64,000 nucleotides of DNA from Holothuria scabra (taxonomy: Eukaryota > Echinodermata > Holothuroidea > Aspidochirotida > Holothuriidae). Below are positions 1 to 13,139 of the stretch, in pieces. The notes below the pieces were generated by a model, which had not been told where the DNA came from, did no database searches, and saw only the letters and a list, made by a program, of their open reading frames with translations. The stretch covers positions 15,332,001 through 15,396,000 of the forward strand of contig CM074184.1 of assembly GCA_037179385.1 (NCBI GenBank), written 5' to 3'. Made by a program: the position numbers and the translations under genes. Position 1 is the first letter of the stretch. Every line of letters begins with the position of its first letter.

Positions 1-1269
1 GCGAAACTGTGCCCATGCAAAGCCAAGTCTCAGGAGATGTATGTTATTTATATTTTGGGTTTTCCTAAATCTTTTAACCTAACTACTAACCTAACTGGGG
101 ATGAGGCTGGCAAGGAAAAAAATCTGGAAGCAAATGCCTCAATGCCCCATCCCCCCCCCCCCCTGGAGCAAAGCCACTGGGGATGGAGCCTCATACAGTT
201 TTTGTAACACAAATGTAACATTTAAATGTTTCCTTTGAAGGTGTCATGTCTGATTGTAAAAGATGGCCATGCTGTATGAACCATTTTAATTGCAATTTAA
301 GTTTAAGTGAATACACATGGAATGTAGTTTGTGAGGGTTAAAGCCTTCTTTAAAAACGTACAAGCTCTGTTCATGCAATTAGCAACAAAATACCAGTATA
401 GATACTAAAACCTTTTAACAGCCCCACTTGATACTTAAATTGTTGACAGGAAATTGGAAAATGCTTCAACAACCTTATCCTCTGTGTATTAATCTCCCAG
501 GACAGGATGTAAAAGGTTGTTTTTAGGACAGGAGGCTTTGCAAAGGTAACTTAAAAACCCTGTAAAGCCAGCAAAGTCAAAAGAAGGCTTAAAGTAATGT
601 TTGAAGAACATACTCTTGTAATGACAATTGACTTACCTATCTGTGTGCTTGTAGTCTTTTAATCTTGCCCTCAGTATTTGAAATTAGGAAGTCTTTTCTA
701 AGAGGTTCATGGTAAATGCTCTTTGTTTAAGCATCTTCCAACAAGTATGTACATAAAAGTCGGTGTTAAAAGGATTACAAGTTAGTTTAGGGTTAGGAGA
801 AAGTGTAAAATTATTGTGTTTAGTATTGTGTTTGAGAACAAGACACATCAGGGTATTAGATATTGACAGACCAATACTGTTCACAGACTTTCCAGTACTG
901 CTTTGTCAATGTATCTTTGTCACAAGATGAGAAATGTGGACATTTTTGTGTGGTTTTGAAAGTACATACTGTAATGTTTGGGTCCTTCTTCTAGGAAATT
1001 TGGTGATAATTTTGGGAAAACCAAAAGCTTTATAACTTTCCATTGAATGTATTACTACAACGTTTTATAGTGTGGAATATGAAGACTTATCGCATTAAAT
1101 TTTGTTGTTTTTCCTTTTTGATTCCCGATGTAACAGGTATTGTATGTAGATTATTCTTGTGTATATAGGGGAGTCAAGATTAAAATTAAACATTTATGTC
1201 CAGCTGTGAAGAGATGTTATATACAGTAATCTTTTTCTTTTCTTTGCAAATCACAAAATGTCTTTTACA

Positions 1270-1427
1270 TAGACCTATTTCCAAATAGCAATTGCAAAGG
1301 ATTGTGGGATAGAGTTTTGGTGTGTGTCATTTTTGTCAATGGCATTTTACTGTGGTGAAAATTTACGTATACCCAAAACGTACTGTATCCCACAATGAAT
1401 TGTAATTGCTATTTGGAAATAGGTCTA
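1270..1427. mobile_element. MITE with long terminal inverted repeats
   Basis: The left end begins TAGACCTATTTCCAAATAGC and the right end is its reverse complement, ending GGTCTA. The arms match for about 40 bases, including TTGTGGGATA against TATCCCACAA, and leave a short non-coding centre. The outermost TA may be a TA target duplication, which would suit a Tc1/mariner-type source. There is no coding capacity. Confidence 0.8.
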
Positions 1428-2901
1428 TAGACATGCAGTGATTATATACCCATGCTAATTGAATTATTTGAGCAGTTACCTGTGTACTTGCACTGGTGAG
1501 ACCATATTGGCAGTAATGTTGGGACATGTCCTCTCCAATATTTGAGAAATAACCCATTGACTTTTGATTTTACACAGTTATTTTTAAAATTGATTTCATA
1601 ATAACCCATCCCCATCCAACATTTAGAAATTCCCTGCTCCATGCTAACTGATACTGGAAATTGTTCACAGGGCTAATGCAAAAAACATTTTCATGATAAA
1701 GTTGTGAGCTGGTACTTGCTCTCCAAAACATTGATCAAAAACTATTGGCCTTACAGTCTTAATTGTGCCTACAAGCCCTCAACTATTATATTGAATTTAG
1801 TAATCTGTACCTTACCAGCGTTTTTGACTATGTAGAATTCCCATGTCAGGCAAAACAACCTAATGTAGCTTTCATATTACTGTAGCTCTAAATTTCAAAT
1901 TTTCTTTTACATGCAAATAAACAAAATGAAATGCATTTTTTTTTTTGAACAAAACAACTCGGTCTTCACAAACTAACTTTTTCACTGCATTCAGTATTGT
2001 GTGGTGTATTTGGTGTTTTTCACAGTACAGTTCCCATCTGACAAGGTGAAAAATATAGAAAAAAAAAAATGTCACATGTATGACTATATCTCAAATGTGT
2101 GGGTGTATCTGGGTGTTTGCTGTGGTCTGTAGCTTGACAGCATAAGGTTGTAGTTTTATGGGCATTTTAAACAGTATTGCATTTTAAACAGTATTTAATA
2201 TCATTTTTCAAAATAATGAACAGTGATATTCATGAATGCATGGAAAGTTGACATGAGAAATAGCCAACATTTGGGAGAACTGCCAAGTCAAATACCAACC
2301 ATGCTTGATGCGTAAATTAAACCAGAATAAATTAATACAAACCTTTGCAAAGTAATTGCAGACTCCCTGTGCCAGGAGTGTTGGAGATGAAAAGTGCAAA
2401 TTATTTAAGTCTGTGACGTCAATGCATAGAGTCACTAAATTTACTGATTGACAAACGGTAAGCAAACATGAAAGCTAGTTTATATGTACAGGTATTCCTC
2501 TCTCAGGGCAAATGGGATTAACCAGAGTGGCAAGAGGCTGCAGTTTAATTAAAAGTGGTAAAGGGTCAGGGGAATGGCAGAAAGTAATTGACTGCAACAG
2601 AAGGAAAGTCAATTCTGGCTTCAAAATCTAAATATTTGATTGACTCTATGCAGGATCCAATTTTCACTTTTTTTTTTTTTTGCTGTATGTAGCAGTCTTG
2701 ATGGTTACATGATAGGATAAGCAAGTTAACCCCCCAAAAAAGACTAAAGAATTATTCATCACCCCAGTCCCCAAAGAGATCCAATTCTCCTAAACCTACT
2801 TCTTTCTAGTCCTTTCCACAAGTCCAAAACTGTTTTAAACACATAAAAATATCATGCTAGTGTATTACTTCGGGGGAAATGGTGAGCATGCACTGCCCTA
2901 C

Positions 2902-3190
2902 TTAAAGGACCAATCCTTTTACCCCAATCTACAATTCTTATAAGGGTTTACCAAAATTTCCAGTTGGCTCAGCTCTTTGATTGACAGCTAATTCATACAG
3001 TGCAGAGTACCACAGCTTGTATTTCACAACATGAACTGGATACTGAGTTTTCATTATACACATTAAGCTCTTTTATTCTTACTCTAAAGCAATAAACTGT
3101 AATTGTGTCTGAATTTCAGATAATTTTGAGAGGGGCTTAAGTAAGAAGGTTTAGGAGAGTCGCTACTGTTTGAGGTGAGAGAATTGGGCC
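2902..3190 (+). repeat. MITE family B copy (TTAA-ended)
   Basis: Starts TTAAAGGACCAATCCTTTTA and ends in GAGAATTGGGCC, an imperfect inverted match of the start. The interior shares TTGATTGACAGCTAATTC, TGCAGAGTACCA and GAGAGGGGCTTAAGTAAGAA with copies near 15731, 23215, 39663, 45867 and 48311. Non-coding, about 290 bp. Confidence 0.8.
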
Positions 3191-5118
3191 CGTAATGTGT
3201 AATCAAAACAATCTCCGTTCATGATGTGTCCTTTTGTGTATTCTGAGCTACTCAGATGCTTTATTTTGATGTGATGTCTACTAGAGAGATGTGTCCATTG
3301 AGAATTTCTGTTGGCTAGTGGTAAAATTATAGTCAGGTTAAGAACCATTGCCTTTAATTTGGATTGAAATCAATTGTAAATTCTACTTTATTATAGGTGG
3401 AAGATTCGTATAAAAGGGAAGCAGGATTTTGATGAAATACATAATTAGTATGGCATCACTTTCAAAGGCACAAAGGAGTTTAAAAGACTTACTAGAAGTA
3501 CATGACGGAGATCATAGGTGGCTAGCATTTGCTCTTGGTGAGGCCTGAATTAAGTCTATAGACTTTGATTAAGACACTCATTTATTGTTTAGACCCTGAA
3601 ATTTCTTCACTTGCAAATTGAGTCTTCCTATTAAAACTCTACTACCATAAACAACAGCAATTGTCATTAAAATAAAATCTAAACCTTTAATGAATTCACG
3701 TCTGTTAGAAGAACCCTTATTGAGGGTGAGAATTACCTTGAAGGCAAGCAACATATTTTTATGGGATGAGTAAAATTATTTGTGTAGACTATATGTACTG
3801 TAGGATGCCTATCAAACATGTAGTAATATTACTCTCTAGTTCATAAAGTGTGGGACACTGAACCCTCATCATTTCACCTTATCCAAAGATTTCTTGCTTT
3901 GTGTTTTGTTACATCCAAAACAACTAATCGAGTTCTTGTTTTTTGTTGCAGATGTGTCTAGTTACTCATTAGTGGAAAATTTAGACAATTTCAAAATTAC
4001 TTGTCATTTATTGTAAGGAAGTTATGTGACGTTAATCAAAAATATTTCATTTTTGAGACAAAGACTGAAATGTTTGCAATTGTTTTGCAATTTGCTGTCA
4101 TGGACCAATGAGAAAAGTTTGCTTACACTATGGTCACTGCTTATCCATTTTGTGACAGGTTTCATTTTCCTCCAGACTAAATTGTGAATACAGTATAATG
4201 TGTAACAAAAGAGACCAAGATTCTCTTGTTTTGCACCCCATTGCCAACCATCTGGATAAGAAATCTCAATTACATTGAAGCATGCAAAATTTCTGTCTTT
4301 CTAATTATTCAGGTCATTAGTGAGTATTTTTCAACTGGTATCAGTGATAGTATTTCATCAAAACAATATCAGATGAGAAATTAAATCAGCTCGTGCACCT
4401 CCTTAAGTGTGCTGCTCAATGTGTAGGGTTTGCATGTAGACATCAAATCTCAGCCGCAGAAGCTATTCATGTACACTTCAAATGGAAACTTTTTTTACAG
4501 TACATGATCAGCTCATGGTTTTTGTTTGAGACCTTATTCCCAAAGTAGTTCAAGTACTGCAAGTGAGTGGAGTAATATTCTGGAATGATGTCATATCAGT
4601 CATGGAAAGAAATAGGTTGATAATTTTTTTTTACTCCCCTTTTCCACATCGTTACATGTATTTAAGTCTTCAGGTCATACTTTGAGTACATCTTTTGTAC
4701 AGGTGTGTGTATTTAAATTGCAGTAGAGTTGCTATTTTGAATTTCACAGTTGATAAAATAAGTGTGCATGATCTAGGGTATTGATGAATTTCTTTTGTAT
4801 TACTCTTGAATTGGTGAGATGGGAAGCTATTCTTCTAATTTTTATCATTTTGTAAAACCACACAAACCTCAGAATAAAATGTGAAATGTATGATTTCTAC
4901 AATAGGAATACCTCAAAGATGTGCACATTTCATATCACATTGAAAAGAAATTCATGTATTCATTGACTGTTTTTATACCTGATACAGGTACATTTAATGC
5001 TCTTTTGTAGCCTTAGACTGCCATGTTCATTCTGTGTACTGAAATGTAGCTCATTTTGTTGCAGCAGCACAATACATGTGTATTAGACAATGGATGTATA
5101 TTCTGAGGGCCCAGTGCT

Positions 5119-5376
5119 TTAAAGGAAAAGAGCTGTCCCCCAAACTTACGTTGAAGAAAAAGCTAAATAGCACGGTTTTCTTCTAATTTTTCTTCAAAGT
5201 ATCCTCCATAATATTTTATGATTTAGCTATTGCATATTCAAGGTAAACCAAGCAGTTACTTCTAGTAAATTTCACATTTGAATGGAAAAAACATTGTCAC
5301 ATGACTCCCAACAGCCAATCATGAAACTGGACAGTCTACTACACTACTTCAGTTTGGGGTAATTGTTTTGACCTTT
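5119..5376 (+). repeat. MITE family A copy (TTAA-ended)
   Basis: Starts TTAAAGGAAAAGAGCTGTCC and ends near TTTGGGGTAATTG...ACCTTTGA. The interior holds the family words GAAGAAAAAGCTAA, AAGGTAAACCAAGCAGTTAC, GTCACATGACT and CCAATCATGAAACTGGACAG. The right terminus is eroded. Other copies are near 9418, 19176, 24119, 29597 and 59412. Confidence 0.75.
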
Positions 5377-6094
5377 GAGATAGCAGGTGATGTTTTGAGT
5401 GAATGACCCCATAAACATATGTCTTTCATGTATCTTTTCATCATAGTCTTATCAATTACTCTTATAGGTATCACATACTGGACTTAATGCAATATGTTTG
5501 CTTCAGACTGAAAATGTCACCAGAAAATTAATTTTATTTCTGTAATTTAAATTCACTTACATTGAAAGGCATTCAACATGGGTCATAAACCTGAATCATT
5601 ACTACCTGCTTAAGATGCTGATCAATTAGACATTTATTTTTTAACACCTTGGACCTATGATTTGTTTATAATTTAACAATATCTGAGAAATATTACTAAC
5701 TTTAAGATGATTTAAGTTGTTTGGAAAAGATTTTCAGTATTCTTTGAATTGTGAAAATGTTGCTCTTTGTACATACACTTACTTCATACCCTTGGATTTG
5801 AACATCAAGCTTAAATTAGATCCTGTCATTAGCTACAATTTTTTGGCACATGTGTTTTATATTTCTGACTTGAGGTTAATGTGTAAGGAGCATGCTAATT
5901 TGTGATGTAAGATTTAGCAATGTAAGAAATATTTAGGATGCTATTAGGGAACCATGATTAGTAAGTACTTCAGATATATTTTATAGTCAGGGATGTTTTA
6001 GCCATACTTAAGATTGTATTGGTATATAAATAATCATGTCTATTTATTCACTGTGATTTATGTTGTTGCAAATATTTTTGATTTGTGTTTTTGC

Positions 6095-6268
6095 TTAAAG
6101 TCCCAGTACAAATTTGTATGAAGAAATTCTTAGCCCTTATTTCCCTCAAAAAGCAAATTCTCCTTGTTGTGTGGTTTTCATGTGAAGTACATGAAGCACA
6201 GCTAGCTGTTCTTTACTGTTGAGAGCTGTGGGGAACTCATTCTGGGGAAATTCTCACTGGGACTTTAA
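6095..6268. mobile_element. Small MITE with TTAAAGTCCCAGT ends
   Basis: A 174-bp unit starting TTAAAGTCCCAGT and ending with the exact reverse complement ACTGGGACTTTAA. The centre is AT-rich and non-coding. The TTAA ends resemble those of families A and B, but the interior is unrelated. Confidence 0.7.
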
Positions 6269-9200
6269 ACCAATGAACTTACATTGCTAAAGGATAAATT
6301 GTGAAAATTTTACAATCTCAAATGCCATTTAGGCCATGCATGGTCATTTATATATCACTAAGTTGAGAAGCAGTAATTAGTTGCTTTCCTTGTAGTAAAC
6401 TACCTCATTTGTCAGCTAATCTTATAGTTTTTAGACAAATGTGTGGTGTAGATAACTCTGGTCAGGAGCATCAAGAGGTATGCTTACCTTTTACCCAAAA
6501 CCCCCTACAAAAAAGAAAAAAAAAATTGCAAAAATCATTTACACGTTTGCATGTACGCCATTATTACCCATCGATCAAAGAACCGTACAGGATCCTTGGT
6601 GGGTTTATTTTTCTGCAGTCTTTAATTGTGTCTATCTGTTTAACATGGAAGCTATCATAATCTTCCATGGGCTGTTTTTATGTCTGAGCCTGTGCCAATT
6701 TGTAACTATTATGTTTACTGATAACTTCCATAATCTACCAATTCTGATCAATTGGCATGAGTTATCACCATTCAGCATCATTAACATTCTAACCATTGTC
6801 TTCTATGCTCTGCCTAATGAGCCAATGCCAATTTAGAAGCACTTGTAACCTTAGAGGCCACTGTGTCGGTAGATAGCCTCAAATTAGAAGAGGCCTCTGT
6901 GTCACTGTATCTGGATACTGCAAAAGCATGCATTAGATGTCACTTCTAGGGTATTCATGAGTAATAGCTGATAGAATGAAACTGCCCATGCTGTAAAACC
7001 AAGAGCTTTGAGTTATTTCTCTATGTTTGTTCATGGTTGTTTTTATAAACTTGTCTGGCCCTTGCACAGTCCTGCCGATTAAATTATTGTCATAAATGGG
7101 TTAACATTCAGTCTAGGTCGAAAATTTCAGGTATGTCAGGCAAAGTTGAATCAAAGTTTGTTTATCATGCTTGCCATGTTTGCAAGAGTAACATTTCATG
7201 AGAACGTGTATGGTACTAATTCTGCCATTAATATGTATCAAGTAATGTAAAACATCCTGTTTCTTGAGTTTAAACAACATGTCTGAAAATTATTTCTAAA
7301 ACTATGCAGTGACATGAAGCCATGTAAAAAGGAATATTATCATTTAGCTGGAAAGAAGTTTGTGTTGTTATTTTTGAGATTTTAATGAATTTCCCACCAA
7401 TAGGACATACTTGGAGTGAGTATTTGTCACTAGTGCCTTTCAAAAATATGTGCATTTCGTGTATAAATTTAGGTGCCTTCCTATTGTAAGGCTTGGCAAA
7501 AACCTACATTGAATACATTAGAGACAAAATTTCTCGTTATCTTTACACAAGCAGTGAGATGGAAAATTGAAAAAATGTCTAGGCGAGAGCATTTTTTGGT
7601 GAGAAGTTTTGCTTATATAGGAGGAAGTGATGTGTTTGTCTTTCTTAGATGAACACAAAAACTTAAACATTTTAGTATAATGAAAAATTGCCAACTGATG
7701 ACTATGGTATGTATTAATAAATAACAAATTTATCAAATGAGGTTGAGGTTATGCAAGTGGAAGTGGGGGAAACTGTTAAATATCTTTCCTGTATAAAGGA
7801 GGGTACTTGTAAATTTGTTCCAACGAGATAACAATGATGACTGCCCCATCCATTTTGATAAAATAACATGCCAATTTCATGCATTAAATCTCATAGTCTT
7901 GACACATCTGGTCCTCTTCCACGATTTGATACATGTCTGATGTTGAAATAATTCACAAAGCCCAAAAGTCTTTGCTGATGAAAGAATTCTTTTGCAAGAA
8001 ATGAGAGAAACAAAAACAGTATCAGTAGATGAGACTTTGTTATGAAAACACCTTCACTCAGCAGGTTAGTAGTAACAGAGCCACCATGCTGTTCTGTGGA
8101 CATGGCCACTTATCGCAGATATGTCACATGGCAGGGATAGGCTTCACCTATTCAGCCTTTACGTTATCTCATTTGTTTAATTAGATGATTGGTAATAGGT
8201 GTTACACCGTTGGTCAACAACTTCAGATAGGAAAAGTCTTCAGTGTAGTTACAGATGATAACAAGCACCTCGTTTGATGTCATATAAAATGTGACAGGTA
8301 TTCTCTTGGGGCGTATGAAATATGATTGAAATGAAAGCTGAGAGAGGGTCTTTTTTTATTGAACTAAAACCATATGGATGACTGCTACTTGCTTCTTCTG
8401 TAGCTCTCAAATTCCCTTAGCAGTGTGAAGTAAAGTGAAGAACAGAGGCAGTGGTGATGAGGATGGGAAGTGACATTTAACGGAGGTCAAAGACTTTTTA
8501 TGTCCCACTTGTCCTTGTAGAAATGATGGCAGCATAGTACCCTGCTGGCAACATTCCAATTGCTTGGTTTACTGCTGGGTACATTTGCTTCCATTGTTGC
8601 AGGCGCAGGCAGGTATGGAGAATAGTTAGCACAAAGGACACTAGATATTACTGGAAGGAAGTCTTGAGTAGATATTCCGTTTTGTGTTACTGATGTATCT
8701 CACAAGATGCCTAACACATTGATGCACTGTACTTTCTTCTTGGAGAAGAGGCTCCTCCTAAATTATGGGACCTCTAGATGTTTGCGTATCAATTTTAGCT
8801 ATTACTTCTGCAGTTTTAACATAGATGAAGCACAAAATAAGAGACCAAGCTGCTTTACAAAGTAATAGAACAATTTTTAGGCAAGAAACATGATAAGCTT
8901 TGCTCTGCTTCCCTTTAGCTCCCTTCTCTCCCTCAAGCTCCCTTCACTTTGCTCAAGTCATTGAATATGCATAGAGCTCTTGTGGTACTGCAGGGTTATA
9001 TGACTGTCTGTCATCTCTCTCTTCAAAATATTTTATCATCTGCAATTTCTGGTCAATTTGTGTGAAATTTGCTGTAAATGGATGGTAGCAGCACATGTTG
9101 GGCATAGCGGCTACATGATTGGACAAACTGCAGTAATGCTTGGCCCTTTTTGGTATTGTGTAAGAGGAAATTGCATTTTACTGTAGAGGGGTTCATTGTT

Positions 9201-9417
9201 CATCTAGAAAGTTCATCATTTCTTGTTTTCATGGTTTAACTTAAGCAGAATTCTTGAAGAATATGTTAAATATTTGAGCTTTGCTCACACAAGGCTAAGT
9301 GTCAACTCGCGAATCAATGTCAACTTGTGAATCAATGGTTTGGAATTACTTGGTTTAAAGCAAACAAAGCCGATCTACCTTCATCTTAAAGGGACAATCA
9401 GAGTTTGACAGAGAATA

Positions 9418-9679
9418 TTAAAGGTAAAGAGCAGTCCCCCAAAATTTATTTTGAAGAAAAAGCTAATTAACACAATTTTCATCTTATTACTCTTCAAAAT
9501 ATCTTTCATTAGATTTTATGACTTTACTATTGCATATTCAAGGTAAACCAAGCAGTTACATATTGTATATTTCACATTTGAAGAGAAAACACATTGTCAC
9601 ATGACTCAAAACAGCCAATCATGAAACTGGACAGTCTACCACACTACTTCAATTTGGGATGACTGCTAATGCCCTTTAA
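9418..9679 (+). repeat. MITE family A copy, well preserved
   Basis: Starts TTAAAGGTAAAGAGCAGTCC and ends GGGATGACTGCTAATGCCCTTTAA-like, so both ends are intact and inverted to each other. The interior matches the copies at 5119 and 24119, with the conserved words AAGGTAAACCAAGCAGTTAC and CCAATCATGAAACTGG. Confidence 0.85.
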
Positions 9680-10439
9680 CCTTTTGGTCTCGAACCTCCT
9701 TTTTCCTTCTGAACTGGTTGTTAACCAGAATAGAAATATTGAAGAGTGAGGAGAGGTCTTTCATGTTAGAATAAAAAGTTAAATTTCTATTCACCAATAT
9801 TTATTGGGTAAAAATATTCCACAAAGGTCCAAGACTATACAGCTTCCACTGCATTGAAACCAGTCATGACCATGATCACTGAACATTTTAGTTAGTTTTA
9901 CTCAATAGGTGCAAAACTGAAGTTGTGAAAAAAGTATAAAAACAAACTCTATGGGGCACAGTTAAGTGCAGTATTGCCTGCCTGCTAGGTGATGCATCAT
10001 ATTGCTAGTTAGCTGAATGTCAGACAATATGTATAAAGTGTACAACATGATTGTTTTCAAAATGAAGTAAAAACTGAATAGGTCATAGGTCTTCTGGTGG
10101 CTGCTCTAAGTGTGAATTTTAACATCATGTATAGAAATCATTGAACAAAGGTATGAATGTTTCCTTCCTTTCGATTCAATGAGTGTCATAGTTGAGGTGG
10201 GGTAGTCCAAGGCCAAAGCCAGCCTCAAACAATGGTTTGTAATGCTATTTGCATGAAGCCTCAATGCTCTAAGTGGTAGGAGAGTCTGAGACTGGTACTG
10301 GCTGCACTACAACACTGTCAATGGCCGTAGAAAATAAAACAATCAAAATATTTTAGATGACAGGTACATATGTATGGATGACAACTTGATGCCTGTAATC
10401 CTTTTCTGGTTTCGATGATATTAAGAAAAAGCAATGCAG

Positions 10440-10830
10440 TCATGATGGCATGTATGTGTGCAGGTGCGTGTGCATGTTTGTGACACTGCTTGTTAACACA
10501 ATATCTCAAGACAGGAATGTCTGACAGTTTTCAAACTTGGTACATATATGCCTCATTTTAAAAGGAAGAATCCTATTGTTTTGGTGGGGTCAAAGGTTAT
10601 CTGAGGTTGGCAGGGGTAAAAGTCTGAAAACCTTGTGAACACAATGTTTCAAGGTAGGAAACTTTGATTAAAAGTGCATCTAGTATGTGGATGACTTATG
10701 GTGAGATGATCTCCGTTGTTTTTGGCAGAGGTCAAAGGTCATCTGAGTTCACCAGGGTCAACACTTGAAGAACTTATTAACACTTTTTCAGAATAGGAAA
10801 CTTATGTAAATTTTGTGTTTGGTATGTTAA
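10440..10830. repeat. Family D repeat with AGGTCA half-sites
   Basis: Loose repeats of about 125-135 bp, each reading roughly 'atctcaag...aggaa', then 'attgtttttgg', then 'aggtcaaaggtcat', then 'caccagggtca'. Related arrays occur at 13140, 14590 and 36168, with fragments near 42540 and, inverted, near 55850-56600. A perfect AGGTCAAAGGTCA lies at 10729-10741. Non-coding and diverged. Confidence 0.6.
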
Positions 10831-11631
10831 CATGTTATGGTGCTGAGACAGTCCATTCTGTTTGTTAGAGGAAGTTAAAGTTTGTTTTGGGTAAGGCAAG
10901 TTTATTTTTTGAATATGCTGGTATAATGTTTGACTGAGAAGATATGGGACATCATAGCATTATTTGTGAACTTTGAAAATAATGCCAAAATTTTTTTTGA
11001 ATAGTACACATGTACCATCGAAATCTCAATGCATGTTTTCATTCTGTTTTTAAATTTTGTTGTTCATTTGATAGGTATGATTCCTTTCCTTGATTTCAAC
11101 TGATAAATCTCAACTCAGCAGTATGCTGTACATAGTAAAAGTGTAGGTAGAAATGTATTTGGGAATTTTATTCTGAATGAGAAGGAAGATAAATGAAAAT
11201 TGAGCAACTTCTGAACATTTTGCTAAAACTTCAATCTTCTGTACTGTACATGGTTTAACAAGTTGACATGGAGCATACATTCATCTCAATAATAATCCTT
11301 GGCTTCTAACATACGTCTTTGTTGGTCACATAGTAATGTTGTGATGTTTTTGATAGCTTGTTTCAAGTAGTTTAATGGGAGATAGAGAGGATTAAGTGGT
11401 TTATGAGTGTTCAGTTGTCACACGAATGCATGGTATAATGAAAAACATCTGTAGAGTTTCCAAGTGATTCATTAACTTGAAAATATATACACCCTTGACT
11501 CTGTTTATAATTTAAAAGTGTGATAGGATCCAACACTTAAACATAGTGAGGTCATCCCATTTCTAAACATGAAGCAAGAGGTTGGAAGAGATCCATTTTC
11601 TAATGAATCCTCTTATCTTTTATCTTTGCAG

Positions 11632-11703
11632 TGCTCTTTCCTGGATAAATTTTCCCTTTATATCCTGTCTAGATACGAGAATAACTGTGGAACCTCACAC
11701 AAT
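11632..11703 (+). CDS. PITPNC1: PITPNC1-like lipid transfer protein, internal exon a
   Basis: A 72-nt phase-0 exon bordered by tatctttgcag and gtaagt. It encodes 24 residues starting CSFLDKFSLYILSRYEN, matching the CSFLPKFSIHIETKYEDN region of vertebrate PITPNC1 (RdgB-beta), roughly residues 95-120 of the PITP domain. The segment lies within the lipid-binding fold that carries phosphatidylinositol or phosphatidic acid between membranes in the cytosol. Phase and homology join it to the exon at 17379. It is the first exon of this gene visible in the window; the lipid-binding N-terminus is missing. The family call rests on six consecutive matching exons. Telling PITPNC1 from PITPNM-type domains relies on the short C-terminus at 44428. 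Confidence 0.85.
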
Positions 11704-12239
11704 GTAAGTACTAGTGTACTTCAACTATCTTTTAATCCCACATCTAGTGGCAGGTACACTGACATAGAAAGGGTGACGCAAGTCAGGTTATTTCTGGAAG
11801 GAGTGAAAAACGACCTTTTTTTTTTTTTCAAATTAGCCCTCTTGGTAGTATGGCTGCACTAAATCAAAAGAAATTAAGTAAAAACGGAAACCAACAGATA
11901 ACTAGGAGATTGTTTGGTGTTGTCATGGAGATGGAACAAGTGGACTGATGTTGGTTATTTATTTTGTATTCCAGCCTTGCCAGGTGAAGACTGTGAAATG
12001 AATTGCTGTTATGTTTGCTAATGCATGGTGCGGCCTCTATGATCTTAATGTTTAGCTAGGTTCATTTGTTTGTTCATTAAAGAATGAGTTAAGACAAGAC
12101 CATTCATGTTAGTTCTGCCACCTACTGAGTAAGAAACGATCATACTGCAGTGCAGTTGTACCTGAGAGATTCATGGTTGCAAGAGTATCGCAAGGTTTCA
12201 TTATGTGTGTGGGTTTGGGTTTTAGATGATATTCCACAG

Positions 12240-12430
12240 CTCAGTTCCAGACCAATTGGTGTAAGTCAGACTGGCCATGGCTTGTTTTCCCCCCACCATT
12301 TTTTATGCTGAGCATCATGCACAAAGGCAACAGGTGAGAATTTTTAATTCTTCAGTATGATCTAGCCAGGAGTCAAATTCAGCCAGCTGCCTCCCAACTG
12401 CAAGTCAGACACTCAGACAATGCTTTAGTG
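12240..12430 (-). repeat. tRNA-derived SINE fragment, family C
   Basis: The body reads, on the + strand, 'ccagaccaattggtgtaag', 'ggccatggcttgttttcccc' and 'gctgagcatcatgcacaa', the reverse complement of words in the copies at 42703 and 50272. The diverged tRNA-like head lies at the right end (ccagctgcctcccaactgcaa). Confidence 0.55.
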
Positions 12431-13101
12431 TGAATGCGGGTAAACATGAATTGGTTCTGAAAGATCCATGTTTATTGTTAGGAGCTGTGAGGAAGGAAGG
12501 GTGTATTGGAATATTGAGGAAATTATTATTCCTTCTTCATTAATTACTAAAATGGAAATTACCTTTTCAAAACATTTCATATTTAAACATCAGATGTATT
12601 ATTATGACTTGATAGAGACTTTGGTATAGTGAGTATATGGGTCTGTGTTCTTTAAAATTCAGGATGTTTTACTAGTTTTAGCTGGTAAATGACCTGGTCG
12701 AGAATATGTGGTTCTTATTATCAAAAGAGGTGACAGGTTATGGCCTCTGTTTGTGACATAGCCAGTGGGGGAGAGAAGGGGAAATAATGGAGGAGCAAAT
12801 AAAATGTGGAAGAGAAGAAAGGTTCTCTTATTTCTTTTTTACCTTTCCATTTGTATAAATAAAGTGTCATTTGATCTAGATACTAAGATGTATTCTGGTT
12901 TTGTCCTGTTTCTCATATATCTGCTTTTTACTTACAATATTTTAAGGTCATTCAAGTGTTTATCAATATTGCAGACTGCAAGTTCCCTGATGGACCATGC
13001 AAAGCAAAATAAAAAAAAAAGGGATGGGGTGGGGGAAAGCACCCACCTTTCATTCTTCTGCAAGCTTAGGAGAAGAAAATGTTTTTCCTTAGTTGGTTTT
13101 T

Positions 13102-13130
13102 GATTCCTTGCCAAAGGCAGGCAAGGAATC
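13102..13130. repeat. Perfect short hairpin
   Basis: The 11-bp arm GATTCCTTGCC (13102-13112) and its reverse complement GGCAAGGAATC (13120-13130) surround a 7-nt loop. It sits at the left edge of a family D array, and GGCAAGGAATC recurs at the end of the next array (about 14893-14904). It is therefore probably a repeat-border feature rather than a terminator. Confidence 0.7.
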
Positions 13131-13139
13131 TATGCAATG

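Larger units (their letters stand above)
1..11631. other. Probable upstream intron of the PITPNC1-like gene; no exon found
   Basis: This AT-rich stretch precedes the first recognisable PITPNC1-type exon. I looked on the + strand for codons of the conserved segment that should come just before it (an AWNYYPYT-like motif with its Trp codon) and found none, so the N-terminal exons probably lie left of the window. Open frames here are short and have neither family resemblance nor convincing splice borders. Apart from the repeats listed separately (1270, 2902, 5119, 6095, 9418, 10440) I see only unique AT-rich DNA with homopolymer runs such as poly-C near 151-163. Calling it intron rather than 5' intergenic DNA is inference. 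Confidence 0.5.

Noticed and set aside
3432..3548. 39-codon ORF starting MKYIISMASLSKAQRSL
   Set aside because: Tidy looking but short, isolated, no family match, and no flanking exons in phase.
6480..6836. 118-codon ORF on the + strand
   Set aside because: AT-rich, begins in an A-run (poly-Lys), shows no domain, and its overlapping frame is also open. Judged chance.
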